NCBI GenBank assembly: GCA_031552535.1
Contig: JAVBMJ010000011.1
Location: forward strand, 1-64,000
DNA: 64,000 nt
Reading direction: 5' to 3'
From: JAVBMJ01 sp031552535
GTDB taxonomy: Bacteria > Bacteroidota > Bacteroidia > Bacteroidales > Rikenellaceae
Within the stretch, counting starts at the first letter, position 1; the number at the start of each line of letters is the position of its first letter. This document shows positions 1-9,176 of the stretch, piece by piece. The translations under genes and the position numbers were made by a program. Below the pieces are notes generated by a model. It made no database searches. It was given only the letters and a program-made list of their open reading frames with translations, and was not told the origin of the DNA.

Positions 1-1
1 C

Positions 2-85
2 CACAACGGCTTATCAAAACTGAGGCGAATGAAGTTCATTGACGAGTATTTTAGGGCGACATTCAAGCATTCGGGTCGGGGTTAA
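2..85 (+). CDS. Possible C-terminal end of a gene entering from the left
   Basis: An open frame runs from the window edge to a TAA at 83-85, giving 27 codons that end in ...FRATFKHSGRG. The basic, aromatic composition could be a real protein tail, and the last codons run into a perfect palindrome at 61-106 that would suit a gene end. There is too little sequence to name a family, and a chance open frame of this length is quite possible. Confidence 0.25.
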   Translation, partial: HNGLSKLRRMKFIDEYFRATFKHSGRG

Positions 86-106
86 CCCCGACCCGAATGC
101 TTGAAT
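61..106. repeat. Perfect 46-bp palindrome, possible bidirectional terminator
   Basis: Positions 61-81 are the exact reverse complement of 86-106, with TTAA at the centre. The GC-rich core would form a very stable hairpin on either strand. No clear T-run follows, so termination is plausible but not proven; a transposon or integration-related palindrome is the alternative. Confidence 0.75.
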
Positions 107-167
107 CATCCTCAATTTTGCGTATTACTCGAAATAGTACGATTTTCATCCTCAGTTTTGCGTATTA
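106..167. repeat. Pair of 22-bp direct repeats
   Basis: The 22-mers at 106-127 and 146-167 differ at one base and sit 40 bp apart. An inverted copy of their core (CAAAACTGAGG) occurs at 15-25. Multiple short copies of one motif near a boundary resemble the end repeats of IS21-type elements, but no transposase gene is visible here, so this is only a suggestion. Confidence 0.6.
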
Positions 168-183
168 AGCCTAAAACCTCTCA

Positions 184-235
184 TTTTTGCACTCAGATGG
201 TGCAAAAAAATAAGCAAATCGCACTTTTATAGTGC
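184..235. promoter_or_regulatory. Two TGCAC-type palindromes upstream of the ATPase promoter
   Basis: Positions 184-192 and 200-208 form a perfect 9-bp inverted repeat with half-site GTGCA. Positions 221-225 and 231-235 form a second repeat, GCACT/AGTGC. They lie directly upstream of the promoter box at 245-252, as operators would. The regulator is unknown. Confidence 0.5.
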
Positions 236-244
236 AATAATTAC

Positions 245-252
245 TATCTTTG
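245..252 (+). promoter_or_regulatory. Bacteroidetes -7 promoter box for the AAA ATPase gene
   Basis: TATCTTTG matches the TAnnTTTG consensus of Bacteroidetes housekeeping promoters. It sits 16 nt upstream of the ATG at 269, a reasonable distance for a short leader. Confidence 0.6.
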
Positions 253-268
253 CAGAAAACGTACCATT

Positions 269-1438
269 ATGGATAAGTTATTCGAATATTCTAATAAGCT
301 GATAAAAGAAACTGATACGACATTTTTCCGATATATCTATGACGGGATAAATTGGAAAAGCAGGATGATAGGGCTTATTGGCCCTAGGGGTGTCGGGAAA
401 ACGACTTTGGTTCTTCAGTATATCAAACAAAACCTGAATCCTGCGGAAACGCTTTATGTAACAGCGGAGGACTTCTATTTCGTAGATAACCGGTTGGCCG
501 ATTTAGCCGACGCTTTTGTGAAGCGAGGTGGTAAATATCTGTTTATTGACGAAATCCATAAATATAAGGACTGGGCAAAGGAACTAAAGCTCATTTATGA
601 TTATCATAAAGACCTGAATGTTGTTTTTACCGGGTCTTCGGTGCTTGACATCAAGAAAGGAGCCTCCGATCTAAGCCGTAGAGCCGTAATTTACAATATG
701 CAGGGCCTGTCTTTCAGGGAGTATTTGCGGTTGTTTCACAATATATCGGCAAAAACCTATTCATTAGAAGATATATTGCAGCATAAAGTTGAGCTGCCCG
801 ATTTGAAGCACCCGTTGCCTCTTTTCTCTGACTATTTGAAAAGGGGGTATTATCCGTTCGCATTGGAAGAAGATTTCGAATTACGATTGGGACAGATCAT
901 AAACCAAACATTGGAGAACGATATTCCAATGTATGCCGATATGAATGTGGCGACAGGACGAAAGTTAAAGCAGCTACTTGCGATCATATCTAAAAACGCA
1001 CCATTCAAGCCGAACATGACTAAAATAGCCGACATGTTATCTGCCAGTCGCAACAATATTTCGGACTATTGCCTATACATTGAAGAGGCGGGTATGATTG
1101 CTCAGTTAAGAGATAATACCGGAGGTATTCGTGGATTAGGCAAGGTTGATAAAGTGTATCTGGACAACACCAATCTTATTTATAGCCTTGCTGATGATAC
1201 GTCCAATATCGGAAATATCCGCGAGACATTCTTCTTGAACCAGATGCGGGTAAAGCATGATGTATTTGCATCTCCTGTTGCCGATTTCTTGGTTGATGGT
1301 AAAACATTTGAGGTTGGGGGAAGGAACAAAGGAAAGAAGCAGATAAAAGAGGTTGAGAACGGATATGTCGTAAAAGACGATATAGAAATCGGTTATCTGA
1401 ATGTTATTCCGCTGTGGCAATTAGGATTGACGTATTAA
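269..1438 (+). CDS. AAA-family ATPase (AAA_14/DUF4143 type)
   Basis: This 389-residue protein has a Walker A motif GPRGVGKTT at residues 38-46, a Walker B LFIDEIHK near residue 92 and a sensor-like FTGSS near residue 120, followed by a helical middle region. The C-terminal stretch, with ADFLVDG and FEVGG, resembles the degenerate nuclease-like end of DUF4143 proteins. Such ATPases are common accessory genes in Bacteroidetes, and no substrate is established. The gene is AT-richer than the genes from 2504 onward and has its own promoter and upstream palindromes, which suggests recent acquisition. It is not in an obvious operon with the next gene, 95 bp away. Confidence 0.85.
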   Translation: MDKLFEYSNKLIKETDTTFFRYIYDGINWKSRMIGLIGPRGVGKTTLVLQYIKQNLNPAETLYVTAEDFYFVDNRLADLADAFVKRGGKYLFIDEIHKYKDWAKELKLIYDYHKDLNVVFTGSSVLDIKKGASDLSRRAVIYNMQGLSFREYLRLFHNISAKTYSLEDILQHKVELPDLKHPLPLFSDYLKRGYYPFALEEDFELRLGQIINQTLENDIPMYADMNVATGRKLKQLLAIISKNAPFKPNMTKIADMLSASRNNISDYCLYIEEAGMIAQLRDNTGGIRGLGKVDKVYLDNTNLIYSLADDTSNIGNIRETFFLNQMRVKHDVFASPVADFLVDGKTFEVGGRNKGKKQIKEVENGYVVKDDIEIGYLNVIPLWQLGLTY

Positions 1439-1533
1439 CATAATGGGTTAGTTTATTGGGTAGGCTTTCGGAATATAACTACCAATAAACTACCCCAATC
1501 GAAATTTAAAGAATACAAAGCAATAGAATAAAT

Positions 1534-2352
1534 ATGAGAATATATCACTATACAAATTTAGAATCATTAGCAATGATTCTAAAGAATAAAACCATTAGAT
1601 TCAACCGTCTAGATAAAGTAGATGATATAGAAGAGGGTAATACTGAATCGCTTGGAGTTCGCTTTTGTAAATATGTATTTGTATCATGCTGGACAGAAAA
1701 TCCAGAGGAAAGTATTCCTCTGTGGAAAATGTACGGAGGAGATTTCGGAGGCATAAGAATTTCCTTAGAACAAGAAATGTTTCAGGAATATTTTGTATCT
1801 GATTTAGATTTTGGAGGTCTAAAATCGCAAGGTTCTATAATTACAAAAATTCCAGCAAAAGATATGGCTCATCCGGACTTTTGGGTTATACCAATTGTGG
1901 AATATAATAATGACTTATTTTATCGACGCATTAAGTATGTGGATAATGTTTTTCAATATACTAAAGACGCCATTCAGATAACCAATATCAAGGATGGCCG
2001 TGGAGATATGAATATGCAAATGAAACCTTTTGGCTATTATAAGAATAACCGTTGGAAGTTTCAAGAAGAGACAAGGTTTGTATTGTATATACTTCCATGT
2101 AACCCTATGTTAGAAGGTGCTAATCCAGAAGTTTCCACCATCGTTACACAGAGTCTTCTCAACAATAAAATATTGCCTTTCACATATTATGATATGCAAC
2201 TTAACGATGATGCTTTAGACAAAATAGAGATTACACTCAGCCCATCTGCATCCGAAGCTGAAGAAATAATAGTTCGCGCCTTAATCGACAAATATGTTCC
2301 CAAAGCTCAGATAAATAATAGTACTTTAGGAAAAGTAGTTAGACTAAAATAA
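1534..2352 (+). CDS. DUF2971 family protein
   Basis: The 272-residue product opens with RIYHYTNLESLAMILKN and contains the tryptophan-rich block WTENPEESIPLWKMYG followed by GGIRIS, the hallmarks of DUF2971. The biochemical function of the family is not established. Members often lie in accessory or defence-rich regions, so a role in phage response is possible but unproven. Base composition is strongly AT-rich and codon use differs from the housekeeping block starting at 2504. The start ATG follows an A/T-rich leader without a clear ribosome site, as is usual in this phylum. Confidence 0.8.
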   Translation: MRIYHYTNLESLAMILKNKTIRFNRLDKVDDIEEGNTESLGVRFCKYVFVSCWTENPEESIPLWKMYGGDFGGIRISLEQEMFQEYFVSDLDFGGLKSQGSIITKIPAKDMAHPDFWVIPIVEYNNDLFYRRIKYVDNVFQYTKDAIQITNIKDGRGDMNMQMKPFGYYKNNRWKFQEETRFVLYILPCNPMLEGANPEVSTIVTQSLLNNKILPFTYYDMQLNDDALDKIEITLSPSASEAEEIIVRALIDKYVPKAQINNSTLGKVVRLK

Positions 2353-2503
2353 ACACGCAGGTACACCCTCTTTTTTATCCTGCATAAAGAAATTGGTATA
2401 TCTAAAATCCATCTAAACTCCGTCAATCAGTTGATTTCCAATGCACATCCATATAATGCATCGGAAAGTAATTATTTGATTATGGATAGTCACGTAGGCC
2501 TTG

Positions 2504-3364
2504 TCAATATGGCATCAGGATATCCCACTCCTCCTGTTCCTGCTGTTGTTTCTGTCTCTTTTTCTTCTCCTGCCGCGTCAGATCTTCCTTTTTCTTTTGC
2601 ATAGCCGGCGAATAGAAGTCGGAGACTCCGCGCTCTTCGGAGTTAATGAATTTGACTAATTCGACCCGGTGTTTTTCTACATTGAAATAGATAACCGAGT
2701 CGGGGTACAACTCCGACGGTTCCACGTTGATTATATCGCAACGGGCATTTGTCGCCGAATGCGAAACTACCTGGGGGGAACCTAACGAGTAGTCCATAAA
2801 CAACGCTTCATCGGCAATAAAAATCACGTGGTAAGCCGTAGAATCACTCCGCCCGTCACCGCTGTTAGAAACTACATCGAGCAACGCCACAAAACGCGAC
2901 ATATAGTTTTGGACTTCAACCGCAGGACGACGCAATTTAAATCCAAGATACGACCTGATCCTGTTCAGTTCCATACTTACCGGACTGAGGCCCAAAAGCC
3001 TGTCACATTCGGCAAGCGCATCGAGCAGACCTCCGCCTGCGATCATGCTTTTAAGATAACTGCCCATCTCCGCAAATTCGGCCTTTATATAGTCCGGTTG
3101 GAATGCGAAACCGTAATAAAGCAATGAATATTCTTCGCGGGTCAGCGTAGGGTCGAACGCATTATAGCGTTCCAATAGTTTAGGATAATACGATGCCGAT
3201 GAAGAATCGCCAACCAACCGGCTGATTTCGTCCATGTCCAGTTTGCCTACGGTTCTTTCCTGGGCAGGCGAAACATACACCGATAATAAGACGCTCACAA
3301 ACACCAGTGCCATGCAACGCATTATCCCAAGCAAATTCCCGTAGGCGACTTGTTTTGATTTCAT
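2504..3364 (-). CDS. DUF4919 domain secreted protein
   Basis: The protein is 286 residues from the first ATG. Met15 (position 3322) is an equally good start because it places a compact hydrophobic signal peptide (MALVFVSVLLSVYVSPAQE) at the N-terminus. The middle part, TREEYSLLYYGFAFQPDYIKAE, matches DUF4919, a Bacteroidetes family of exported proteins without known function. The C-terminus is very rich in Lys, Gln and Glu (residues 255-280). The gene follows the exonuclease and dnaN genes on the same strand but is separated from the exonuclease by 83 bp holding an inverted repeat, so it may be transcribed separately. Confidence 0.8.
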   Translation of the reverse strand: MKSKQVAYGNLLGIMRCMALVFVSVLLSVYVSPAQERTVGKLDMDEISRLVGDSSSASYYPKLLERYNAFDPTLTREEYSLLYYGFAFQPDYIKAEFAEMGSYLKSMIAGGGLLDALAECDRLLGLSPVSMELNRIRSYLGFKLRRPAVEVQNYMSRFVALLDVVSNSGDGRSDSTAYHVIFIADEALFMDYSLGSPQVVSHSATNARCDIINVEPSELYPDSVIYFNVEKHRVELVKFINSEERGVSDFYSPAMQKKKEDLTRQEKKKRQKQQQEQEEWDILMPY

Positions 3365-3384
3365 CTTATAGATAAAGTTTATAC

Positions 3385-3419
3385 CTGTTTAAACCTATTT
3401 TCATAGAAAATTTAAACAG
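3385..3419. repeat. Short CTGTTTAAA inverted repeat
   Basis: CTGTTTAAA at 3385-3393 is mirrored by TTTAAACAG at 3411-3419 around a 17-nt loop. It shares the CTGTTTAAA core with the larger fold-back elements of this window and may be a minimal or eroded relative, or a terminator for the exonuclease gene. Confidence 0.6.
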
Positions 3420-3447
3420 TCCCTGTGGGCAGGCACCGGCCGCGACC

Positions 3448-4215
3448 TCACTTCTTCACTCCCCTAAGCCTGATTTCGGTAATAACTTTCTGGGTGTATT
3501 TCGGGAAATCACCATTCATCATCCATGTGTAATAGCTGGGTTCCTCCCTGAATACCTCCTCTACGCTTCGCCCCTTGAATTTGCCGAACCCGAACACCTC
3601 GACACCCTTTTCGTCGAACAAAATCCTTCCGGCATAATCGGCGAATTGCGGCCCTTTCGAAAATTCGGCCAACGATTCGACATCGTTCTTCAGATCGGTA
3701 TAGCGATCCAACTGGGCTTCCAGCACTTCCAGCGTAGCAATAGTGTCGGCCTCGGCCGAGTGGGCATTCGAAAGTTCTTTATCACAGTAAAACTTGTACG
3801 CAGCAACCAGGGTGCGCTGTTCCATCCGGTGGAATATGTTCTGCACGTCGATGAACTTGCGTTTCTTCAAGTCTATGTCAATTCCTGCCCGCAAAAATTC
3901 TTCGACAAGCACCGGAACGTCGAACCTGTTGGAGTTATAGCCGGCAAAATCGCACCCCTCGACAAACGAAACGAGTGAACGGGCGATATCCCGAAAACGC
4001 GGACAATCTTTAACATCGGCGTCCGAAATACCATGCACCGCAGTTGCCTGCGCCGGTATCGGCATTTCGGGATTGATCCGGCGCGTACGAGTGTCACGGT
4101 CGCCGTTGGGAAACAGTTTAAGCATCGATATTTCGACTATACGATCCTTGGCCGGATCGACTCCCGTAGTCTCCAAATCGAAAAAAATCAACGGATTTTT
4201 TACAGCGACTTTCAT
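3448..4215 (-). CDS. DnaQ-like 3'-5' exonuclease
   Basis: This 255-residue protein has the DEDDh exonuclease fold. Exo I is FFDLETTG with Asp13 and Glu15, Exo II has Asp99 in YNSNRFDVPVLV, and Exo III has His152 and Asp157 in HSAEADT. A C-terminal module from about residue 205 (FGFGKFKGRSVEEVF...YYTWMM) resembles the tail seen in exonuclease X-like and epsilon-like proteins of Bacteroidetes. It starts 20 bp after dnaN on the same strand, so clamp and exonuclease are probably cotranscribed. It could serve as a proofreading subunit or a repair nuclease; sequence alone does not decide. Confidence 0.9.
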   Translation of the reverse strand: MKVAVKNPLIFFDLETTGVDPAKDRIVEISMLKLFPNGDRDTRTRRINPEMPIPAQATAVHGISDADVKDCPRFRDIARSLVSFVEGCDFAGYNSNRFDVPVLVEEFLRAGIDIDLKKRKFIDVQNIFHRMEQRTLVAAYKFYCDKELSNAHSAEADTIATLEVLEAQLDRYTDLKNDVESLAEFSKGPQFADYAGRILFDEKGVEVFGFGKFKGRSVEEVFREEPSYYTWMMNGDFPKYTQKVITEIRLRGVKK

Positions 4216-4235
4216 CGTATCTCCTGTCGGCCTGT

Positions 4236-5363
4236 TTAAACGTTAATCATCATCGGCATCAACAGCATCAATACCGTGGAACTCTGCCTATCGTCGTACA
4301 CCGGTTTGAAAACTCCGGCCCGTGTCGAATCAGCCAACTCAACCACCACCGTAGGTGTTTCGATATTGGCAAGCAACTCGACCAGGAAAGTAGACTTAAA
4401 CCCTATGGTAATGGTATCGCCTTCGTAGGAACACGACATCGACTCGTTGGCCGAAACCGAAAAATCGAGATCCTGGGCCGTGAGATTGATCACATTAGAG
4501 GATATTTCAAGTTTAACCAGGTTTGTCGCCTGGTTGGAACATACAGCCACACGCTTTATCCCATTAAGTAACTCAAGCCTGTCTACCAGCACTTTATTTG
4601 GATTGGCCGCAGGAATGACCGCGTTGTAATTGGGATAGTTCCCCTCGATAAGGCGGCATACCAGCACGTGGTTCTTCAACGCAAAGACGGCATTTTTGGA
4701 GTCAAACGATACTGCGATGGGATTCTCCTCCTTGTGCAGCACCGAACGCAGCAGATTGGCCGGTTTCTTAGGCAATATGAATGATGCTTCGATATCGCTG
4801 ACGCCTTCCTCCATCGTATACTTAACCAACTTATGGGCGTCGGTAGCTACAAAAGTGCTCCCATCCGGGGATACCGTAATGTAAATACCATTCATTACCG
4901 GGCGCAACTCGTCGTCGGCAGTGGCAAAAATAGTTTTATTGATGCCGCCTAATAAAGTATCGGCCTCGAACGATATTTTTTTATGATCGTCCGACAACTC
5001 CGGAAGCGCCGGATAACTCATGGCCGAAGTTCCAGGCAAAGCCAACGACCCCGATTTCCAACTTATTTTTATCTCCCACGACGATTCGTTGGCCTCTATC
5101 GTAAGCGGCTGCTCCGAAAATTCCTTAAGCGAATCGAGCATCAACTTCGCAGGCGCTGCAATAATGCCCTCCTTTTCCACATTATCTATCTTGAGCGAAC
5201 CCACCAGCGTCGTTTCGAGATCGGAAGCGGTCACCTTCAATTCGCCGTCACGAAGATCGAAAAGAAAGTAATCCAGAATCGGTAACGAATTTTTGCTGCT
5301 GATCACCTTTCCCGTCGTTTGCAGCATGGATAAAAGAGCTGAACTCGATACTACGAATTTCAT
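4236..5363 (-). CDS. dnaN: DNA polymerase III beta subunit (sliding clamp)
   Basis: The 375-residue length and three-domain composition fit the beta clamp. N-terminal FVVSSSALLSMLQTTGKVI, central IYITVSPDGSTFVATDAHKLV and C-terminal LLMPMMI are characteristic. The protein forms the ring that tethers the replicative polymerase to DNA. It heads a reverse-strand pair with the exonuclease gene 20 bp downstream. dnaA is not next to it, so the classical dnaA-dnaN arrangement is absent here. Confidence 0.96.
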   Translation of the reverse strand: MKFVVSSSALLSMLQTTGKVISSKNSLPILDYFLFDLRDGELKVTASDLETTLVGSLKIDNVEKEGIIAAPAKLMLDSLKEFSEQPLTIEANESSWEIKISWKSGSLALPGTSAMSYPALPELSDDHKKISFEADTLLGGINKTIFATADDELRPVMNGIYITVSPDGSTFVATDAHKLVKYTMEEGVSDIEASFILPKKPANLLRSVLHKEENPIAVSFDSKNAVFALKNHVLVCRLIEGNYPNYNAVIPAANPNKVLVDRLELLNGIKRVAVCSNQATNLVKLEISSNVINLTAQDLDFSVSANESMSCSYEGDTITIGFKSTFLVELLANIETPTVVVELADSTRAGVFKPVYDDRQSSTVLMLLMPMMINV

Positions 5364-5450
5364 AATATAATTACTTTAAATTATTTATTTGCAATGTATT
5401 GTTTACCGCCATGCATGAAACGTGCCGGCAAACCCCAAAGGTAGTTATTA

Positions 5451-6335
5451 TTATCGGAAAGACGACAGTTTTTCCAACGACATTTCAACCATTTTATTAA
5501 CGAAGCCGCTATAGTCGGTTTTGGCATCGTGCAACGCGCGCTGGGCTATGATGGTACAGATAGTGGCCGCACGGTGTCCCATCAAACGCGACAGACCTGC
5601 CAGAGCCGACCCCTCCATCTCGAAATTAGTGATGCGGCGACCCTCATAGCGGAATGATGAGATCTTTTCATTCAATTCAGGATCGGCGGGAGCAAGCCGC
5701 ACCTGGCGCCCCTGGGGCGCATAAAATCCCGGAGCCGAAATGGTCATGCCTCCGGTGACCGAATCGGCGAAATGTTCGTAAATACCATGGTCTGCATCGA
5801 CAAAATATGGCTTGGGCAAAAGGTAGCCCCACCCTGTATGGGCCATGAAAGCCTCCTCAATCTGCAGATCGCACACATCGTTGCGTCCGGCGTAATAGTT
5901 GAGCAGGCCGTCGAAACCGACCGATGTCCGCGAAAAAAGGAACGTGCCCAGTTCTATGTCCGGCTGCAAACCGCCCGAAGTGCCCAAACGCACAAGTGTC
6001 AGGGATCGTTTTTCATCTTTTTCGGTACGGGTCGTAAAGTCTATGTTGGCCAGTGCATCGAGCTCGGTGACGACGATATCTATATTATCGGTTCCGATAC
6101 CGGTGGACAACACAGTCATTCTCCTTCCTTTATATTCACCTGTTACTGTAAGGAATTCGCGGTTGGCAACTTTAGCCTCCGTTTTATCGAAATACGACGC
6201 CACAAGGCCGACCCGTCCCGGATCGCCAACAAGGATAACGGTGTCAGCCAATTGTTCAGGCACCAAATGGAGATGAAATATCGATCCGTCAGGGTTTATT
6301 ATCAGTTCCGAGGGCGGAATAATTCTCTTATTCAT
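5451..6335 (-). CDS. Nucleoside phosphorylase (uridine phosphorylase type)
   Basis: The 294-residue protein belongs to the PNP/UDP family. The phosphate-binding segment VILVGDPGRVGLVASYFD (residues 33-50), the region VRLGTSGGLQPD and the ribose/base-binding stretch NFEMEGSALAGLSRLMGH are visible. It would cleave uridine or a related nucleoside to the free base and ribose-1-phosphate in the cytoplasm. The longer Bacteroidetes form is usually annotated uridine phosphorylase, but purine activity cannot be excluded. It is divergent from glmM with a 57-bp AT-rich spacer. Confidence 0.88.
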   Translation of the reverse strand: MNKRIIPPSELIINPDGSIFHLHLVPEQLADTVILVGDPGRVGLVASYFDKTEAKVANREFLTVTGEYKGRRMTVLSTGIGTDNIDIVVTELDALANIDFTTRTEKDEKRSLTLVRLGTSGGLQPDIELGTFLFSRTSVGFDGLLNYYAGRNDVCDLQIEEAFMAHTGWGYLLPKPYFVDADHGIYEHFADSVTGGMTISAPGFYAPQGRQVRLAPADPELNEKISSFRYEGRRITNFEMEGSALAGLSRLMGHRAATICTIIAQRALHDAKTDYSGFVNKMVEMSLEKLSSFR

Positions 6336-6392
6336 GAGATTTGCGTAATTTTGGGATAAAATTAGTTAATTTGCAGAAAATTTCAAACTATA

Positions 6393-7781
6393 ATGGCACT
6401 TATTAAATCTATCTCCGGTATACGGGGAACGATAGGAGGACCCCAGGGCAACAATCTCACACCTATAGATGTGGTTAAGTTCACGATGGCCTATGCCCGG
6501 CTTATCCGGGAGATGAATGCCGAAGGCAAGCGGCTGTCGGTAGTCGTAGGACGCGACGCGCGGATTTCAGGCGAAATGGTAAACGCTTTGGTCGAAGGCG
6601 CGTTACTGGGGTGCGGTATAGATGTAATAAACGTGGGGCTATGCACCACTCCCGGAGTTGAAATGGCCGTTACGGGTCATCATGCGGACGGGGGGATAAT
6701 ACTTACTGCCAGCCACAATCCGCGCCAGTGGAACGCCTTGAAGCTGCTTAACGCCAGGGGGGAATTCCTGAACGCCGCCGAGGGTGAAAAGGTGCTGGCC
6801 CTGGCCGAAGACGATAAATGGGAGTTTCCACAGGTCGATGAAATCGGGAAAATACTGTCGCGTAAATCATATGACCGTGAACACATAGAGGCTGTTTTAG
6901 CTCTACAGTTGGTTGATGTGGCTCAGGTGCGCGCTAAGGGTTTTAAAGTTGTAGTCGACGCAGTAAACTCGGTTGGAGGCACTGTAATCCCGGAGTTGCT
7001 ACGCAGGATGGGAGTCGAAGTCGTGGAATTGTATTGCACGCCCAACGGCGAATTCCCGCACAATCCGGAACCGTTGCCCGAACATCTGCTTGATTTGAGC
7101 GCGCGAGTGCGCGAGACGGGGGCCGACCTGGGTATAGCGGTAGACCCGGATGTAGACCGTTTGGCTCTTGTGTGTGAGGATGGCACTCTTTTCGGCGAGG
7201 AGTATACATTGGTGGCTGTAGCCGACTATATCTTATCGAAGATCAAAGGCAATACCGTCTCCAACCTAAGTTCGTCGAGAGCTTTACGAGATGTGACCGA
7301 GAAGCATGGAGGTAAATATTTTGCCGCCGCGGTAGGTGAAGTCAACGTTGTCGCCAGAATGAAAGAGGTGAACGCAGTCATAGGCGGCGAAGGTAACGGG
7401 GGAGTCATTTATCCCGGATTGCATTACGGACGCGATGCGCTGGCCGGTGTCGCACTATTTTTGACCCATCTGGCCGCGAGCGGGAAAAAGATGTCGGAGT
7501 TGAGGGCGTCGTACCCTGCGTATCATATTTCCAAGAACAAAATCGAACTGACCCCGGAGATAGATGTAGACGGCATCCTGGCGAAAATCAAGGAGAAATA
7601 CTCCAATGAGCAAGTGACCGATATCGACGGTGTTAAGATAGACTTCCCTACGGAGTGGATACATCTGCGCAAGTCGAACACAGAACCCATCATCCGGATC
7701 TACAGCGAGAGTGCCGACAGGGAGTCGGCGGATAAACTGGCCGGAGTAATAATCGAAGAAATAAAGCGTTTGTGTAAATAA
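6393..7781 (+). CDS. glmM: Phosphoglucosamine mutase
   Basis: This 462-residue alpha-D-phosphohexomutase has the active-site phosphoserine loop TASHNP with Ser107, the metal loop DPDVDRLALV, the sugar-binding GEGNGGVIYP and the C-terminal phosphate-binding RKSNTEPIIRIY. The family interconverts glucosamine-6-P and glucosamine-1-P for UDP-GlcNAc synthesis. GlmM rather than phosphomannomutase is the usual assignment for this Bacteroidetes form. The enzyme for the preceding step, GlmS, is encoded near 61000 in the same window. The M20 peptidase gene follows after 18 bp and is probably cotranscribed. Confidence 0.9.
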   Translation: MALIKSISGIRGTIGGPQGNNLTPIDVVKFTMAYARLIREMNAEGKRLSVVVGRDARISGEMVNALVEGALLGCGIDVINVGLCTTPGVEMAVTGHHADGGIILTASHNPRQWNALKLLNARGEFLNAAEGEKVLALAEDDKWEFPQVDEIGKILSRKSYDREHIEAVLALQLVDVAQVRAKGFKVVVDAVNSVGGTVIPELLRRMGVEVVELYCTPNGEFPHNPEPLPEHLLDLSARVRETGADLGIAVDPDVDRLALVCEDGTLFGEEYTLVAVADYILSKIKGNTVSNLSSSRALRDVTEKHGGKYFAAAVGEVNVVARMKEVNAVIGGEGNGGVIYPGLHYGRDALAGVALFLTHLAASGKKMSELRASYPAYHISKNKIELTPEIDVDGILAKIKEKYSNEQVTDIDGVKIDFPTEWIHLRKSNTEPIIRIYSESADRESADKLAGVIIEEIKRLCK

Positions 7782-7799
7782 CAAAACATAAAGCGGTCT

Positions 7800-9170
7800 A
7801 TGACGGGAATCAACAAATACCTGGCCGAAAACAGGGAGCGTTTTTTGGAGGAACTATACTCTCTGTTGAGTATACCTTCGATAAGCGCCGAGAGCGTGCA
7901 TAAGCCCGATATGGGGAAGTGCGCGTCGGCCATAAGCGAATTGTTGCTTAAGGCAGGGGCGGACAAAGCGGCTGTTATGCCCACATGTGGTAATCCGGTT
8001 GTGGTTGGAGAAAAAATCATAGACCCGGCGCTGCCTACGGTATTGGTGTACGGCCATTACGATGTTATGCCGGCCGACCCGCTGGAAGAGTGGCACAGCC
8101 GGCCTTTCGAGCCCGAGGTGCGCAACGGACGCATATACGGTCGCGGAGCCAACGACGACAAGGGGCAACTGTTCATGCATATAAAGGCTTTCGAGGCCAT
8201 GGTGGCCACGGGAACGCTGCCCTGCAATGTGAAATTCATGATCGAAGGCGAAGAGGAGATCGGATCGCCGAGTCTGGGCGAATGGTGCCGCAAACATGCC
8301 GGCATGGTAGCTGCGGATGTGATCCTGGTCTCGGATACCAGCCTTATCGGTTGGGAAACTCCGTCGATAACGTGCGGTCTGCGTGGCATATGCTATATGG
8401 AAGTAGTGGTTACCGGACCGGATAAGGATTTACATTCGGGCCTTTTCGGAGGTGCAGTGATCAATCCCGCTAATGCTTTGTCTAAAATGATAGCCTCACT
8501 GACCGATGCCGACGGCCGGATTAAGGTGGAAGGTTTTTACGATGATGTGCGCGAGTTATCACCATCGGAACGTGAGGAGCTGGGGCGTACGCCTTTCGAC
8601 GAGGAAGCGTATTGCAATATGACCGGTATCGGAGAGACAGGTGGTGAGGCCGGCTATTCGACGGTTGAGCGTACCGGAATACGGCCTTCGCTCGACGTCA
8701 ACGGCATATGGGGCGGTTATACTGGTGAAGGCACCAAAACCATCATCCCGTCGAAAGCCACAGCAAAGATCTCGATGCGACTGGTTCCACACCAGAGCCA
8801 CAAGAAGATAGCCGGGCTTTTCGAAGCCCATATGCAGAAAATTGCGCCCGGAGGCGTCACAGTGGAGGTTTATCCACTTCATGGCGGCGACCCCTATGTG
8901 GTGGAACCCTCGCTGCCGGCTTATGAAGCCGCTGCGAAAGCGATGGAGCAAACTTTTGGCAAGCGCCCGTTGCCGTTTTACTCAGGAGGGAGCATCCCTA
9001 TAATAACCGCTTTCGAAAAAATACTCGGCATCAAATCGATATTGATGGGATTCGGTTTGCAGGAGGATGCCATACATTCACCTAACGAAAGTTTTGCCCT
9101 GGAGAATTTATGGCGGGGCATGGAGACGATACCTTATTTCTATCACAATTTTTCGGAATCAAATAAATAA
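7800..9170 (+). CDS. M20 family dipeptidase
   Basis: The 456-residue protein shows the co-catalytic zinc-site motifs of the M20 family: GHYDVMPADP, GANDDKGQ and EGEEEIGSPSL, with a dimerization insert in the middle and the C-terminal histidine region EDAIHSPNESF. Family members cleave dipeptides or amino-acyl substrates in the cytoplasm. No signal peptide is visible. It lies 18 bp after glmM and 6 bp before the next gene, so the three are probably one operon. Confidence 0.92.
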   Translation: MTGINKYLAENRERFLEELYSLLSIPSISAESVHKPDMGKCASAISELLLKAGADKAAVMPTCGNPVVVGEKIIDPALPTVLVYGHYDVMPADPLEEWHSRPFEPEVRNGRIYGRGANDDKGQLFMHIKAFEAMVATGTLPCNVKFMIEGEEEIGSPSLGEWCRKHAGMVAADVILVSDTSLIGWETPSITCGLRGICYMEVVVTGPDKDLHSGLFGGAVINPANALSKMIASLTDADGRIKVEGFYDDVRELSPSEREELGRTPFDEEAYCNMTGIGETGGEAGYSTVERTGIRPSLDVNGIWGGYTGEGTKTIIPSKATAKISMRLVPHQSHKKIAGLFEAHMQKIAPGGVTVEVYPLHGGDPYVVEPSLPAYEAAAKAMEQTFGKRPLPFYSGGSIPIITAFEKILGIKSILMGFGLQEDAIHSPNESFALENLWRGMETIPYFYHNFSESNK

Positions 9171-9176
9171 CATATC

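Noticed and set aside
2353..2503. Open frame reading through the gap between the DUF2971 and DUF4919 genes
   Set aside because: It stays open for about 45 codons before entering DUF4919 antisense sequence, but has no start or similarity to support a gene or remnant.
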